From assembly GCF_008275125.1 (NCBI RefSeq), contig NZ_CP043473.1, positions 1,488,001-1,552,000 on the forward strand: 64,000 nucleotides of DNA. The letters are read 5' to 3'. The DNA is from Chromobacterium paludis (lineage in GTDB: Bacteria; Pseudomonadota; Gammaproteobacteria; Burkholderiales; Chromobacteriaceae). Shown in pieces: positions 63,442-64,000 of the stretch. Position 1 is the stretch's first letter, and every line of letters starts with the position of its first letter. The notes beneath the pieces are model-generated. The model was not told the origin of the DNA. It did not search any database and saw only the letters and a list, made by a program, of their open reading frames with translations. The translations under genes were made by a program, and so were the position numbers.

Positions 63442-63978
63442 ATGCTGTTCACCGACATGCCCATCCTCGACCACCCGCAAGCCCTCCTGCGCCCGCTCTA
63501 TCCGGGTGACCTCCACGACTGGCACGACTACCTGACGCAGGAGCCGGTCTATCGCCACACCAGCTGGAATGTGCAGTCCCCTGCCGAGCTGGAGCACTAC
63601 GCCTGGCAAATGGAGCAGTTCACCGATAGCAGCGCGCTGCGCTTCGCCATCGCCGACAAGCACAGCGACCGCCTGCTCGGCACCGCCGGCTTTCACACCG
63701 TCGCGCCGGTTAACGCCAGCGCGGAGTTGGCGTATGACCTGTCCCCCGCCGCCTGGGGCCAAGGCATTGCCATGGCCGCCTGCGCCAGCCTGCTGGCATG
63801 GGGGCATGGCCACATCGGGCTTACCCGCATCCAAGCCACGGTGCTGCCGGCCAACCAGCGCTCCATCCGCGTGCTGGAACGCAACGGCTTCGAGCGCGAG
63901 GGGCTGCTGCGCAGCTATCGCAAGGTGCGCGGACCTTCGCGGGACTTCTGGATGTACAGCCATATAGAGGAGAAATAG
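63442..63978 (+). CDS. GNAT-family acetyltransferase (RimJ/RimL-like)
   Basis: A 178-residue acetyltransferase of the Acetyltransf_3 type: RPLYPGDLHDWHDYLTQEP at the N-terminus, AELAYDLSPAAWGQGIAMAA at the acetyl-CoA site, and IQATVLPANQRSIRVLERNG, typical of RimJ/RimL relatives. The acceptor may be a ribosomal protein, an amine or a drug; not decidable here. The next gene's ATG begins right after its stop. Confidence 0.88.
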   Translation: MLFTDMPILDHPQALLRPLYPGDLHDWHDYLTQEPVYRHTSWNVQSPAELEHYAWQMEQFTDSSALRFAIADKHSDRLLGTAGFHTVAPVNASAELAYDLSPAAWGQGIAMAACASLLAWGHGHIGLTRIQATVLPANQRSIRVLERNGFEREGLLRSYRKVRGPSRDFWMYSHIEEK

Positions 63979-64000
63979 ATGATCCAACTGGCCGCAAAAG
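63979..64000 (+). CDS. Start of a downstream gene, cut by the window edge
   Basis: An ATG directly after the preceding TAG, with AGGAGA about six bases upstream, opens MIQLAAK before the window ends. The placement suggests an operon member; nothing can be said of its function. Confidence 0.5.

Overview
The window reads as a continuous piece of chromosome from a GC-rich betaproteobacterium of the order Neisseriales, most like Chromobacterium or a close relative. I infer this from protein character and gene neighbourhoods (folC-dedD-cvpA-purF, dapF-DUF484, a compact 285-residue flagellin, Fe-superoxide dismutase, a DnaB/ferredoxin block); no rRNA, tRNA or named marker settles the species. There is no phage, plasmid or CRISPR array. 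The only complete mobile element is one IS5-family insertion sequence.

Layout. 1-9.1 kb: an unknown gene cut by the window edge, an RluF-like pseudouridine synthase, a KfrA-like coiled-coil DNA-binding protein divergent from a tyrosine recombinase, aconitase B, a LysR regulator, and a CLC-type transporter with fluoride-exporter signatures behind a fluoride riboswitch. 9.1-13.1 kb: two orphan periplasmic binding proteins around class I fructose-1,6-bisphosphatase, then methionine aminopeptidase. 13.2-15.5 kb: a flagellin gene with an IS5-family element inserted exactly at its stop codon. 15.6-20.2 kb: Rnk, then a hybrid histidine kinase (MASE4-HK-REC-REC-Hpt) coupled to an HD-GYP response regulator. 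20.3-28.5 kb: an HD phosphohydrolase, a hydrolase/ferredoxin pair, DnaB, an HI0933-type flavoprotein, SodB, another orphan binding protein, PurF and CvpA. 28.5-38.3 kb: DedD-like SPOR protein, FolC, a YgfX-like membrane protein, Uup, two more orphan binding proteins, an NlpC/P60 lipoprotein, DapF, DUF484.

38.4-48.5 kb: an EamA exporter, MobB, a periplasmic FKBP, a BLUF photoreceptor coupled to FolE, a candidate small RNA, a nitronate monooxygenase-like enzyme, a tight four-gene run (LOG protein, membrane protein, degenerate DAHP-synthase-like protein, uracil-DNA-glycosylase-like protein), PheA and a hydrolase. 48.6-58.1 kb: DsbD, an AI-2E-family transporter, MoeA coupled to a ferredoxin, and a complete BMP-type nucleoside ABC importer with a long leader. 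58.5-64 kb: TruC-like synthase, RlmJ, nitroreductase, thymidine kinase, a VOC protein, several GNAT proteins and a 4-oxalocrotonate tautomerase-like protein.

The parts most worth a second look are the DAHP-synthase-like pseudoenzyme in its own operon, the KfrA/recombinase pair with a dif-shaped palindrome between them, the fluoride riboswitch and its CLC transporter, the BLUF-FolE coupling, the candidate sRNA at 42.3 kb, and the set of five binding proteins without permeases.
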